From positions 21,858,772 to 21,922,771 of the forward strand of contig NC_081152.1 of assembly GCF_958295425.1 (NCBI RefSeq): a stretch of DNA of 64,000 nucleotides, read 5' to 3'. Below the pieces are notes generated by a model that saw nothing but the letters and a program-made list of their open reading frames with translations, ran no database searches and was not told the origin of the DNA. Shown one piece after another: positions 11,478-23,260 of the stretch. The stretch is from Solea solea (lineage: Eukaryota; Chordata; Actinopteri; Pleuronectiformes; Soleidae). The translations under genes were made by a program, and so were the position numbers. The stretch's first letter is position 1; each line of letters starts with the position of its first letter.

Positions 11478-13995
11478 TCGTGTTGCTGATTTTAACAAGT
11501 CCATATTTGATCTATTTCTCTACGGTGGCTACATTCAAAAGGCATACAATCATATGGTCTGCTTCGAAATGTTTAGTTTTAAAAGAACAACTGTGTTTGT
11601 GTTGTTTCAAGAGAGTGATACATTTGCAATTAAACTGTACCATATGTGAATGAAAGGCAGTCAAATGAGCAATTGGGGTCTCATCAAGTACTAAGAGACC
11701 TGCATGAATTGAAGATGATGGTTGTCTCTTAGTGGAGGTGTGGTCCTTTCTTTTACCAACCTTTATCAAGGCCAAAGAAACTTCATGAAAAAGAAGGTGG
11801 AGCATGTTGGGAGGGGCTACACTCCAATATAAGATTGGCGTGGTTGTGGAAGCAAATCCACTGTAGCTGGACACACCACAGAAGATGCTACAAAAAGATC
11901 ACCTGGACCCAAAGATAAGTCATGGGTAGAGTTATTTTTGATGTCACCCATTTCAGTGCTGCCTTGTTTCAGTATAATGTTGGGGGCAGTTTTGTTTGAC
12001 AATATCAACTGAATGAATGGCAAAGAAAATGGCTGTGAGCTTCCAACTCGGATCACTTCAGATGGAGCCACTCATGATTCTGGACTTCATAAGTGCTTCT
12101 CTTTGGGGTTGTCTTGGTTGTGATGGGATCTGCAGTCAAACGGTCTAAATGAACTATCCTAAAATCCAATGTGGAATTCAAATATGTATCACCAGCATCA
12201 CCCTTACACAAGCACAGACTTGAATTTAAAATGCAGTAAGTGCTATTTGTTGGGGTAGTGTTGGTGATTTTTTGAGGTCATATTTGTGTAATTTCAGAGG
12301 GCAATCTTCTTGGATAACATATTGATAGAACAAGAAAGAGAGGCTTTCTTGTAAGTCTGTACAATTACCCTAACTTTAGCATTGACTTGGTGTTTTTTTC
12401 AGTAAGTGCTACTTGTTGGGGCAGTTTTGTTTGACAATATCAACTGAATGAACAGCAGAGAAAATGGCTGTGAGCTTCCAACTCGGATCACCTCAGATGG
12501 AGCCACTCATGATTCTGGACTTCATAAGTGCTTCTCTTTGGGGTTGTCTTGGTTGTGATTTGTTCTGCAGTGGCAAGGCCTGAATGAACTATCCCAAAAT
12601 CCAATGTGGAATTCAAATATGTATCACCAGCATCACCCTTACACAAGCACAGACTTGAATTTAAAATGCAGTTAGTGCTATTTGTTGGGGTAGTGTTGGT
12701 GATTTTTTGAGGTCATATTTGTGTAATTTCAGAGGGCAATCTTCTTGGATAACATATTGATAGAACAAGAAAGAGAGGCTTTCTTGTAAGTCTGTACAAT
12801 TACCCTAACTTTAGCATTGACTTGGTGTTTTTTTCAGTAAGTGCTACTTGTTGGGGCAGTTTTGTTTGACAATATCAACTGAATGAACAGCAGAGAAAAT
12901 GGCTGTGAGCTTCCAACTCGGATCACCTCAGATGGAGCCACTCATGATTCTGGACTTCATAAGTGCTTCTCTTTGGGGTTGTCTTGGTTGTGATTTGTTC
13001 TGCAGTGGCAAGGCCTGAATGAACTATCCCAAAATCCAATCTGGAGCTCAAATATTTATCACCAACATGACCCTTACACGAGCACTGACGTGAATTTAAA
13101 ATGCAGTAAGTGCTATTTGTTGGGGTAGTGTTGGTGATTTTTTGAGGTCATATTTGTGTAATTTCAGAGGGCAATCTTCTTGGATAACATATTGATAGAA
13201 CAAGAAAGAGAGACTTTCTTGTAAGTCTGTACAATTACCCTAACTTTAGCATTGACTTGGTGTTTTTTTCAGTAAGTGCTACTTGTTGGGGCAGTTTTGT
13301 TTGACAATATCAGCTGAATAAATAGCAAAGAAAATGGCTGTGAGCTTCCAACTCGGATCACTTCAGATGGAACCACTCATGATTCTGGACTTCATAAGTG
13401 CTTCTCTTTGGGGTTGTCTTGGTTGTGATGGGATCTGCAGTCAAACGGTCTAAATGAACTATCCTAAAATCCAATGTGGAATTCAAATATGTATCACCAG
13501 CATCACCCTTACACAAGCACAGACTTGAATTTAAAATGCAGTAAGTGCTATTTGTTGGGGTAGTGTTGGTGATTTTTTGAGGTCATATTTGTGTAATTTC
13601 AGAGGGCAATCTTCTTGGATAACATATTGATAGAACAAGAAAGAGAGACTTTCTTGTAAGTCTGTACAATTACCCTAACTTTAGCATTGACTTGGTGTTT
13701 TTTTCAGTAAGTGCTACTTGTTGGGGCAGTTTTGTTTGACAATATCAACTGAATGAACAGCAGAGAAAATGGCTGTGAGCTTCCAACTCGGATCACCTCA
13801 GATGGAGCCACTCATGATTCTGGACTTCATAAGTGCTTCTCTTTGGGGTTGTCTTGGTTGTGATTTGTTCTGCAGTGGCAAGGCCTGAATGAACTATCCC
13901 AAAATCCGATCTGGAGCTCAAATATTTATCACCAACATGACCCTTACACGAGCACTGACGTGAATTTAAAATGCAGTAAGTGCTATTTGTTGGGG
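11478..13995. repeat. Satellite unit U8 (A, n=4, 2518 bp)
   Basis: Copy of U6 at +3714 bp with the same five-D order, the same hybrid junction (near 12602) and the same cagctgaataaa in the fourth D near 13311. Confidence 0.94.
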
Positions 13996-14759
13996 TCGTG
14001 TTGCTGATTTTAACAAGTCCATATTTGATCTATTTCTCTACGGTGGCTACATTCAAAAGGCATACAATCATATGGTCTACTTCGAAATGTTTAGTTTTAA
14101 AAGAACAACTGTGTTTGCGTTGTTTCAAGAGAGTGATACATTTGCAATTAAACTGTACCATATGTGAATGAAAGGCAGTCAAATGAGCAATTGGGGTCTC
14201 ATCAAGTACTAAGAGACCTGCATGAATTGAAGATGATGGTTGTCTCTTAGTGGAGGTGTGGTCCTTTCTTTTACCAACCTTTATCAAGGCCATTGAAACT
14301 TCATGAAAAAGAAGGTGGAGCATGTTGGGAGTGGCTACACTCCAATATAAGATTGGCGTGGTTGTGGAAGCAAATCCACTGTAGCTGGACACACCACAGA
14401 AGATGCTACAAAAAGATCACCTGGACCCAAAGATAAGTCATGGGTAGAGTTATTTTTGATGTCATCCATTTCAGTAGGATGTTGGGGCAGTTTTGTTTGA
14501 CAATATCAACTGAATAAATAGCAAAGAAAATGGCTGTGAGCTTCCAACTCGGATCACTTCAGATGGAACCACTCATGATTCTGGACTTCATAAGTGCTTC
14601 TCTTTGGGGTTGTCTTGGTTGTGATGGGATCTGCAGTCAAACGGTCTAAATGAACTATCCTAAAATCCAATGTTGAATTCAAATATGTATCACCAGCATC
14701 ACCCTTACACAAGCACAGACTTGAATTTAAAATGCAGTAAGTGCTATTTGTTGGGGTAA

Positions 14760-14885
14760 GAACTTCCGGCGCCGACGCGAGTGGCAGCCTTTCTAGCAGC
14801 TCCGAGTGTTTCACTTTTAATTTTCCTTATTCTACCTTGAAGGTATTTTTCTTGGTTTCTACTGAAACTATTATTAGTATATCCC
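14760..14885 (+). promoter_or_regulatory. LINE 5' untranslated leader, putative internal promoter region
   Basis: A 126-bp sequence between the insertion point and the first ATG. It is GC-rich for the first ~50 bp and T-rich after that. LINEs of this group are expected to carry an internal promoter here. No TATA box is evident and I cannot define the promoter from sequence. Confidence 0.4.
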
Positions 14886-17558
14886 ATGGATACAGATTAT
14901 TCTACGCCGAGACTCGTGTATTCGAGCAACTTTTTGCACATTCTGAGAGCAAAGTCCCGCATCGGTGTGGCTCCGTGTTTACCTGTGGACGTGAGGAAGC
15001 CGTACCGAGGCTGCAGAGCCGGCGCTAGGCTAAAAGCTAGGCGGCTAGCTAAGAAGTGGAGATTCAAGCCTCCGGTACCTTCTATGATCATGGGGAACGT
15101 GAACTCACTACCAAACAAGATCGACGAACTGGCTGCGCTGACAAAGAACATCAAGCTCTACAGGGAGTGCAGTTTACTGTGCCTAACTGAAACGTGGCTA
15201 ACGGACAGCATCCCAGACGCTAACGTGGAGCTACCGGAGTTCAGCACAGTCAGAGCGGACAGAGACACAAGAGCCTGTGGAAAGCGCAAAGGAGGGGGAC
15301 TCGCGCTGTATGTAAACAAACGCTGGTGCAATTCTGGACATGTGAGGATTAAAATCTCCACCTGCTGCAGGGACGTTGAACTCCTGGCGGTAAGTTTAAG
15401 ACCATATTACCTGCCCAGAGAGTTCAGCCACGCCATTGTTGTCATTGTTTACATTCCTCCACGCGCGGACGCGGAGGCTGCGTGTGACGTCATCCACAGC
15501 GCTGTGGCTAAACTACAAACACAGCATCCAGAGGCTCTTGTGTTAATCTCTGGGGACTTTAATCATGTAACTCTGGACAAAACACTGACTGCTTTCCACC
15601 AGTACGTGGACTGTAACACCAGGGGGAATAGGACTTTAGATCTGATGTATGCAAACGTGAAGGATGCATACACAGCCACCCCTCTGCCTGCACTGGGGAA
15701 AGCTGATCACAATCTGGTCCTGTTAAAACCCCACTACATCCAAAGAGTGAGGAGGCTGCCTACAGTCACACGCTCATTCAGGAAGTGGTCTCCTGAGGCT
15801 GAACTGGCCCTACAGGACTGCTTTGAGACCACAGACTGGGATGCTTTGCATGGATCCCACAATGAGAACATTGAGGCGGTGGTTGACTGCACAACTGAGT
15901 ATATCAACTTCTGTATGGACGTTGTTGTTCCTGTAAGAACTGTACGCTGCTTTGCTAACAACAAGCCCTGGATTACAAGCAACATCAAGGGTCTTCTGAA
16001 CCAGAAAAAGATGGCCTTCAAGGATGGTGACACCCAGGAGCTCAAGCGGATACAGAAGGAACTCAGAGTCCAGCTCAGAGAGGCGAAGGAGCAGTACAGG
16101 AGGAAGATAGAACAAAAGATGCAGGAAAACAACATGAGGGAGGTGTGGGAGGGCATGAAGACAATCACTGGCTGCAGCTCCAAGAGAAAACCCCCCATGG
16201 AGAGCGATGTGGGTAGGGCAAACCAGTTAAACCAGTTCTTTAACAGGTTTGATCACCCCATCCCATGCACACATCTGAATGCTGATGCCCTCACCCCTCA
16301 CCTCACCCCCCAACTCACACAAGCCTCCACTAACACAGATGAGGACAACTCCCAACCCCCCACCACACCACCCACGATCACGGCAGCTCAGGTTTATGGA
16401 GAGCTGAGGAGGCTGCGTCCTAACAAAGCTGCAGGTCCAGATGGAGTGTCACCTCGACTGCTGAAGGCCTGCGCGCGGGAACTGGGCCACCCCCTTCAGC
16501 ACATCTTCAACCTGAGCCTGGGACTGGGGAAGGTTCCCCAGCAGTGGAAGACATCGTGCATCATCCCAGTCCCAAAGAAACCCCATCCTGGAGAGATGAA
16601 CGACTTCAGACCTGTGGCCCTGACGTCGCACGTGATGAAGACCATGGAACGACTGGTGCTTCATCACCTCAGGCCACAGACCTGCCATGCCCTTGACCCC
16701 CTACAGTTTGCTTACCGGGAAAAGGTGGGAGTGGAAGATGCCATCATCTTCCTGCAACATCGATCTCTCTCTCACCTGGACAGAGGCAGCGGTGCTGTGA
16801 GAATTACATTCTTGGATTTCTCCAGCGCCTTCAACACCATCCAGCCTCTGCTCCTGAGGGACAAGCTGTCCGGGATGGGAGTGGGTTCACACCTAGTTGC
16901 CTGGATAAGTGACTACCTGACCGGCCGACCCCAGTATGTGAGACTGGGGGAATGCAGGTCTGACATGGTGGTCAGCAACACGGGGGCGCCGCAGGGGACT
17001 GTGCTCTCTCCTGTCTTGTTTACCCTGTACACGTCTGACTTTCAGCACAACTCAGAGCTCTGCCATGTGCAGAAATTTGCGGACGACACAGCCATTGTTG
17101 GCTGTATCAGGAGCGGAAACGAGGATGAGTACAGGGAGCTCATCCAGGACTTCGTCAAATGGTGTGACAACAATCATCTGCTCCTAAACACCACCAAGAC
17201 CAGGGAGATGGTTGTGGATTTCCGGAGATCCAGGGTGCACCCAGAACCAGTTCTTATCAAGGGGGACTGTGTGGAGGTGGTGCACACCTACAAATACCTG
17301 GGAGTACAGCTGGATGACAGGCTGGACTGGACCACCAACACAGATGCTCTGTGCAGGAAAGGACAGAGTCGCCTGTACTTCCTTAGAAGGCTGGCATCCT
17401 TCAACGTCTGCAGGAAGCTGCTACAGACCTTCTACCAGTCTGTGGTAGCGAGTGCCCTCCTGTACACAGTGGTGTGCTGGGGGGGCAGCCTAAAGAAGAA
17501 GGACGCTTCACGCATGGACAAACTAATAAGGAAGGCAGGCTCTGTTGTAGGCACATAA
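14886..17558 (+). CDS. LINE endonuclease-reverse transcriptase (890 codons, premature stop)
   Basis: This is the replication protein of the LINE. The endonuclease nicks target DNA and the reverse transcriptase copies the element RNA from that nick. After a basic N-terminus (rich in R/K around residues 37-61) comes an APE-type endonuclease from about residue 68 to 285, with TETW at 101-104, SGDFN at 222-226 and the catalytic DH at 274-275. A lysine/glutamate-rich linker (~370-430) leads to the reverse transcriptase: RPNKAAGPDG 511-520, FRPVALTS 574-581, LDFSSAFN 643-650, GAPQG 700-704 and FADD 731-734. The catalytic aspartates are all present. The ATG at 14886 is the first in this frame. A TAA at 17556-17558 ends the frame early; the same frame then stays open for 69 more codons, so about 7 percent of the protein is lost. 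The copy is probably inactive or impaired. Confidence 0.93.
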   Translation: MDTDYSTPRLVYSSNFLHILRAKSRIGVAPCLPVDVRKPYRGCRAGARLKARRLAKKWRFKPPVPSMIMGNVNSLPNKIDELAALTKNIKLYRECSLLCLTETWLTDSIPDANVELPEFSTVRADRDTRACGKRKGGGLALYVNKRWCNSGHVRIKISTCCRDVELLAVSLRPYYLPREFSHAIVVIVYIPPRADAEAACDVIHSAVAKLQTQHPEALVLISGDFNHVTLDKTLTAFHQYVDCNTRGNRTLDLMYANVKDAYTATPLPALGKADHNLVLLKPHYIQRVRRLPTVTRSFRKWSPEAELALQDCFETTDWDALHGSHNENIEAVVDCTTEYINFCMDVVVPVRTVRCFANNKPWITSNIKGLLNQKKMAFKDGDTQELKRIQKELRVQLREAKEQYRRKIEQKMQENNMREVWEGMKTITGCSSKRKPPMESDVGRANQLNQFFNRFDHPIPCTHLNADALTPHLTPQLTQASTNTDEDNSQPPTTPPTITAAQVYGELRRLRPNKAAGPDGVSPRLLKACARELGHPLQHIFNLSLGLGKVPQQWKTSCIIPVPKKPHPGEMNDFRPVALTSHVMKTMERLVLHHLRPQTCHALDPLQFAYREKVGVEDAIIFLQHRSLSHLDRGSGAVRITFLDFSSAFNTIQPLLLRDKLSGMGVGSHLVAWISDYLTGRPQYVRLGECRSDMVVSNTGAPQGTVLSPVLFTLYTSDFQHNSELCHVQKFADDTAIVGCIRSGNEDEYRELIQDFVKWCDNNHLLLNTTKTREMVVDFRRSRVHPEPVLIKGDCVEVVHTYKYLGVQLDDRLDWTTNTDALCRKGQSRLYFLRRLASFNVCRKLLQTFYQSVVASALLYTVVCWGGSLKKKDASRMDKLIRKAGSVVGT

Positions 17559-17768
17559 CTGGACAGTCTGACATCGATAGCTGAGCGACGCACACTCAAC
17601 AGGCTCCTGTCCATCATAGACAATCCACACCATCCACTACACAGCACCATACACAGACAGAGGAGCAGCTTCAGTGACAGACTGCTGTCAATGTCCTGCT
17701 CCACAGAAAGACTGAGGAGATCATTCCTCCCCCATGCCATCAGACTCTTCAACCTGCATCATACATGA
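17559..17768 (+). pseudogene. C-terminal remnant of the LINE ORF after the premature stop
   Basis: The reading frame used at 14886 continues in register for 69 codons past the TAA and ends at TGA 17766-17768. It begins LDSLTSIAERRTL and contains RRSFLPHAIRLFN, the usual kind of C-terminus in this LINE group. There is no frameshift, so a single nonsense change is the simplest explanation. Confidence 0.8.
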
Positions 17769-17990
17769 CACATACACGCAAGCACACATGTACATCTCAT
17801 TCTACAACGCCTTTATATTTTTTATATATTTTTACTTTTTTCCTTTTTATACATATGTTTCAGTTTATATTTAGACTGTACATAGACCTGCATGCCTCTT
17901 ATGTTTCTATCGTGTAACATATTCTGGAGCTGCTGAACTGTGAATTTCTCTGTGAGATGAATAAAGTATCTATCTATCTATCTATCTATC
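17769..17990 (+). other. LINE 3' UTR with TATC microsatellite tail
   Basis: An AT-rich UTR containing ttttatatatttttac-type sequence near 17816-17835, AATAAA at 17960-17965 and six TATC units at 17967-17990. In LINEs of this group the RT recognises the 3' end and short tandem repeats replace a poly(A) tail. The repeat runs straight into resumed satellite (taatgttgg). Confidence 0.85.
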
Positions 17991-18425
17991 TAATGTTGGT
18001 GATTTTTTGAGGTCATATTTGTGTAATTTCAGAGGGCAATCTTCTTGGATAACATATTGATAGAACAAGAAAGAGAGACTTTCTTGTAAGTCTGTACAAT
18101 TACCCTAACTTTAGCATTGACTTGGTGTTTTTTTCAGTAAGTGCTACTTGTTGGGGCAGTTTTGTTTGACAATATCAACTGAATGAACAGCAGAGAAAAT
18201 GGCTGTGAGCTTCCAACTCGGATCACCTCAGATGGAGCCACTCATGATTCTGGACTTCATAAGTGCTTCTCTTTGGGGTTGTCTTGGTTGTGATTTGTTC
18301 TGCAGTGGCAAGGCCTGAATGAACTATCCCAAAATCCAATCTGGAGCTCAAATATTTATCACCAACATGACCCTTACACGAGCACTGACGTGAATTTAAA
18401 ATGCAGTAAGTGCTATTTGTTGGGG

Positions 18426-19638
18426 TCGTGTTGCTGATTTTAACAAGTCCATATTTGATCTATTTCTCTACGGTGGCTACATTCAAAAGGCATACAATCA
18501 TATGGTCTGCTTCGAAATGTTTAGTTTTAAAAGAACAACTGTGTTTGTGTTGTTTCAAGAGAGTGATACATTTGCAATTAAACTGTACCATATGTGAATG
18601 AAAGGCAGTCAAATGAGCAATTGGGGTCTCATCAAGTACTAAGAGACCTGCATGAATTGAAGATGATGGTTGTCTCTTAGTGGAGGTGTGGTCCTTTCTT
18701 TTACCAACCTTCATCAGGGCCATTGAAACTTCATGAAAAAGAAGGTGGAGCATGTTGGGAGGGGCTACACTCCAATATAAGATTGGCGTGGTTGTGGAAG
18801 CAAATCCACTGTAGCTGGACACACCACAGAAGATGCTACAAAAAGATCACCTGGACCCAAAGATAAGTCATGGGTAGAGTTATTTTTGATGTCACCCATT
18901 TCAGTGCTGCCTTGTTTCAGTATAATGTTGGGGGCAGTTTTGTTTGACAATATCAACTGAATGAATGGCAAAGAAAATGGCTGTGAGCTTCCAACTCGGA
19001 TCACTTCAGATGGAGCCACTCATGATTCTGGACTTCATAAGTGCTTCTCTTTGGGGTTGTCTTGGTTGTGATGGGATCTGCAGTCAAACGGTCTAAATGA
19101 ACTATCCTAAAATCCAATGTGGAATTCAAATATGTATCACCAGCATCACCCTTACACAAGCACAGACTTGAATTTAAAATGCAGTAAGTGCTATTTGTTG
19201 GGGTAGTGTTGGTGATTTTTTGAGGTCATATTTGTGTAATTTCAGAGGGCAATCTTCTTGGATAACATATTGATAGAACAAGAAAGAGAGACTTTCTTGT
19301 AAGTCTGTACAATTACCCTAACTTTAGCATTGACTTGGTGTTTTTTTCAGTAAGTGCTACTTGTTGGGGCAGTTTTGTTTGACAATATCAACTGAATGAA
19401 CAGCAGAGAAAATGGCTGTGAGCTTCCAACTCGGATCACCTCAGATGGAGCCACTCATGATTCTGGACTTCATAAGTGCTTCTCTTTGGGGTTGTCTTGG
19501 TTGTGATTTGTTCTGCAGTGGCAAGGCCTGAATGAACTATCCCAAAATCCAATCTGGAGCTCAAATATTTATCACCAACATGACCCTTACACGAGCACTG
19601 ACGTGAATTTAAAATGCAGTAAGTGCTATTTGTTGGGG
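18426..19638. repeat. Satellite unit U10 (A, n=1, 1213 bp)
   Basis: First complete unit after the LINE. S2 has ttcatcagggccattg, D2 keeps ccaatgtgg and S1 has agagactt. Confidence 0.95.
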
Positions 19639-20851
19639 TCGTGTTGCTGATTTTAACAAGTCCATATTTGATCTATTTCTCTACGGTGGCTACATTCAAA
19701 AGGCATACAATCATATGGTCTGCTTCGAAATGTTTAGTTTTAAAAGAACAACTGTGTTTGTGTTGTTTCAAGAGAGTGATACATTTGCAATTAAACTGTA
19801 CCATATGTGAATGAAAGGCAGTCAAATGAGCAATTGGGGTCTCATCAAGTACTAAGAGACCTGCATGAATTGAAGATGATGGTTGTCTCTTAGTGGAGGT
19901 GTGGTCCTTTCTTTTACCAACCTTCATCAGGGCCATTGAAACTTCATGAAAAAGAAGGTGGAGCATGTTGGGAGGGGCTACACTCCAATATAAGATTGGC
20001 GTGGTTGTGGAAGCAAATCCACTGTAGCTGGACACACCACAGAAGATGCTACAAAAAGATCACCTGGACCCAAAGATAAGTCATGGGTAGAGTTATTTTT
20101 GATGTCACCCATTTCAGTGCTGCCTTGTTTCAGTATAATGTTGGGGGCAGTTTTGTTTGACAATATCAACTGAATGAATGGCAAAGAAAATGGCTGTGAG
20201 CTTCCAACTCGGATCACTTCAGATGGAGCCACTCATGATTCTGGACTTCATAAGTGCTTCTCTTTGGGGTTGTCTTGGTTGTGATGGGATCTGCAGTCAA
20301 ACGGTCTAAATGAACTATCCTAAAATTCAATGTGGAATTCAAATATGTATCACCAGCATCACCCTTACACAAGCACAGACTTGAATTTAAAATGCAGTAA
20401 GTGCTATTTGTTGGGGTAGTGTTGGTGATTTTTTGAGGTCATATTTGTGTAATTTCAGAGGGCAATCTTCTTGGATAACATATTGATAGAACAAGAAAGA
20501 GAGGCTTTCTTGTAAGTTTGTACAATTACCCTAACTTTAGCATTGACTTGGTGTTTTTTTCAGTAAGTGCTACTTGTTGGGGCAGTTTTGTTTGACAATA
20601 TCAACTGAATGAACAGCAGAGAAAATGGCTGTGAGCTTCCAACTCGGATCACCTCAGATGGAGCCACTCATGATTCTGGACTTCATAAGTGCTTCTCTTT
20701 GGGGTTGTCTTGGTTGTGATTTGTTCTGCAGTGGCAAGGCCTGAATGAACTATCCCAAAATCCAATCTGGAGCTCAAATATTTATCACCAACATGACCCT
20801 TACACGAGCACTGACGTGAATTTAAAATGCAGTAAGTGCTATTTGTTGGGG
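19639..20851. repeat. Satellite unit U11 (A, n=1, 1213 bp)
   Basis: D2 has attcaatg. S1 has gagaggcttt and the gtaagtttgtac variant that then marks alternate A units (U13, U15, U20, U25). Confidence 0.95.
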
Positions 20852-22047
20852 TCGTGTTGCTGATTTTAACAAGTCCATATTTGATCTATTTCTCTACGGT
20901 GGCTACATTCAAAAGGCATACAATCATATGGTCTGCTTCGAAATGTTTAGTTTTAAAAGAACAACTGTGTTTGCGTTGTTTCAAGAGAGTGATACATTTG
21001 CAATTAAACTGTACCATATGTGAATGAAAGGCAGTCAAATGAGCAATTGGGGTCTCATCAAGTACTAAGAGACCTGCATGAATTGAAGATGATGGTTGTC
21101 TCTTAGTGGAGGTGTGGTCCTTTCTTTTACCAACCTTTATCAAGGCCATTGAAACTTCATGAAAAAGAAGGTGGAGCATGTTGGGAGTGGCTACACTCCA
21201 ATATAAGATTGGCGTGGTTGTGGAAGCAAATCCACTGTAGCTGGACACACCACAGAAGATGCTACAAAAAGATCACCTGGACCCAAAGATAAGTCATGGG
21301 TAGAGTTATTTTTGATGTCATCCATTTCAGTAGGATGTTGGGGCAGTTTTGTTTGACAATATCAACTGAATAAATAGCAAAGAAAATGGCTGTGAGCTTC
21401 CAACTCGGATCACTTCAGATGGAACCACTCATGATTCTGGACTTCATAAGTGCTTCTCTTTGGGGTTGTCTTGGTTGTGATGGGATCTGCAGTCAAACGG
21501 TCTAAATGAACTATCCTTAAATCCAATGTGGAATTCAAATATGTATCACCAGCATCACCCTTACACAAGCACAGACTTGAATTTAAAATGCAGTAAGTGC
21601 TATTTGTTGGGGTAATGTTGGTGATTTTTTGAGGTCATATTTGTGTAATTTCAGAGGGCAATCTTCTTGGATAACATATTGATAGAACAAGAAAGAGAGA
21701 CTTTCTTGTAAGTCTGTACAATTACCCTAACTTTAGCATTGACTTGGTGTTTTTTTCAGTAAGTGCTACTTGTTGGGGCAGTTTTGTTTGACAATATCAA
21801 CTGAATGAACAGCAGAGAAAATGGCTGTGAGCTTCCAACTCGGATCACCTCAGATGGAGCCACTCATGATTCTGGACTTCATAAGTGCTTCTCTTTGGGG
21901 TTGTCTTGGTTGTGATTTGTTCTGCAGTGGCAAGGCCTGAATGAACTATCCCAAAATCCAATCTGGAGCTCAAATATTTATCACCAACATGACCCTTACA
22001 CGAGCACTGACGTGAATTTAAAATGCAGTAAGTGCTATTTGTTAGGG
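20852..22047. repeat. Satellite unit U12 (B, n=1, 1196 bp)
   Basis: S2 has ttatcaaggccattg and gggagtggc. D2 has the tatccttaaatcc variant. S1 starts taatgttgg. D1 ends with the private ttgttagggtcg junction. Confidence 0.95.
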
Positions 22048-23260
22048 TCGTGTTGCTGATTTTAACAAGTCCATATTTGATCTATTTCTCTACGGTGGCT
22101 ACATTCAAAAGGCATACAATCATATGGTCTGCTTCGAAATGTTTAGTTTTAAAAGAACAACTGTGTTTGTGTTGTTTCAAGAGAGTGATACATTTGCAAT
22201 TAAACTGTACCATATGTGAATGAAAGGCAGTCAAATGAGCAATTGGGGTCTCATCAAGTACTAAGAGACCTGCATGAATTGAAGATGATGGTTGTCTCTT
22301 AGTGGAGGTGTGGTCCTTTCTTTTACCAACCTTCATCAGGGCCATTGAAACTTCATGAAAAAGAAGGTGGAGCATGTTGGGAGGGGCTACACTCCAATAT
22401 AAGATTGGCGTGGTTGTGGAAGCAAATCCACTGTAGCTGGACACACCACAGAAGATGCTACAAAAAGATCACCTGGACCCAAAGATAAGTCATGGGTAGA
22501 GTTATTTTTGATGTCACCCATTTCAGTGCTGCCTTGTTTCAGTATAATGTTGGGGGCAGTTTTGTTTGACAATATCAACTGAATGAATGGCAAAGAAAAT
22601 GGCTGTGAGCTTCCAACTCGGATCACTTCAGATGGAGCCACTCATGATTCTGGACTTCATAAGTGCTTCTCTTTGGGGTTGTCTTGGTTGTGATGGGATC
22701 TGCAGTCAAACGGTCTAAATGAACTATCCTAAAATTCAATGTGGAATTCAAATATGTATCACCAGCATCACCCTTACACAAGCACAGACTTGAATTTAAA
22801 ATGCAGTAAGTGCTATTTGTTGGGGTAGTGTTGGTGATTTTTTGAGGTCATATTTGTGTAATTTCAGAGGGCAATCTTCTTGGATAACATATTGATAGAA
22901 CAAGAAAGAGAGGCTTTCTTGTAAGTTTGTACAATTACCCTAACTTTAGCATTGACTTGGTGTTTTTTTCAGTAAGTGCTACTTGTTGGGGCAGTTTTGT
23001 TTGACAATATCAACTGAATGAACAGCAGAGAAAATGGCTGTGAGCTTCCAACTCGGATCACCTCAGATGGAGCCACTCATGATTCTGGACTTCATAAGTG
23101 CTTCTCTTTGGGGTTGTCTTGGTTGTGATTTGTTCTGCAGTGGCAAGGCCTGAATGAACTATCCCAAAATCGAATCTGGAGCTCAAATATTTATCACCAA
23201 CATGACCCTTACACGAGCACTGACGTGAATTTAAAATGCAGTAAGTGCTATTTGTTGGGG
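22048..23260. repeat. Satellite unit U13 (A, n=1, 1213 bp)
   Basis: Like U11 (attcaatg, gagaggcttt, gtaagtttgtac). D1 has the private aaaatcgaatctgg. Confidence 0.95.

Larger units (their letters stand above)
10282..13995. repeat. 3714-bp higher-order repeat, copy 2 (U7+U8)
   Basis: Matches 6568-10281 unit for unit. A third copy starts at 13996 (ggtctacttcg again) but leaves the pattern near 14,600, where D2 reads ctttggggttgtc and gatggga instead of the U5/U7 hybrid. Confidence 0.92.
14760..17990 (+). mobile_element. Rex1/L2-like non-LTR retrotransposon, near full length
   Basis: A 3231-bp LINE of the CR1/L2/Rex1 group (Jockey superfamily), inserted in the satellite's + orientation. It has a GC-rich 5' end starting aacttccggcgccgac, a 126-bp leader, one long ORF with an APE-type endonuclease and a reverse transcriptase, a ~190-bp 3' UTR with AATAAA at 17960-17965, and a tail of six TATC repeats (17967-17990) instead of poly(A). 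The flanking target duplication is only taa (14757-14759 and 17991-17993). It interrupts S1 three bases after D2. Family assignment is from protein motifs and tail type; a close relative within the group is possible. The 5' end looks complete, which is less common than truncation, so the insertion may be fairly young. Confidence 0.93.
13996..18425. repeat. Satellite unit U9 (B, n=1) interrupted by a LINE
   Basis: S2 13996-14479, D2 14480-14756, first 3 bp of S1 14757-14759, LINE 14760-17990, then S1 resumes at 17991 and D1 ends at 18425. Removing 3234 bp (element plus one copy of the taa duplication) restores the 1196-bp B length exactly. D2 has the private ccaatgttgaattc. Confidence 0.94.

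Noticed and set aside
15734..16198. Minus-strand and alternate-frame ORFs inside the first LINE
   Set aside because: They are shadows of the endonuclease-RT frame, which has all the expected motifs.
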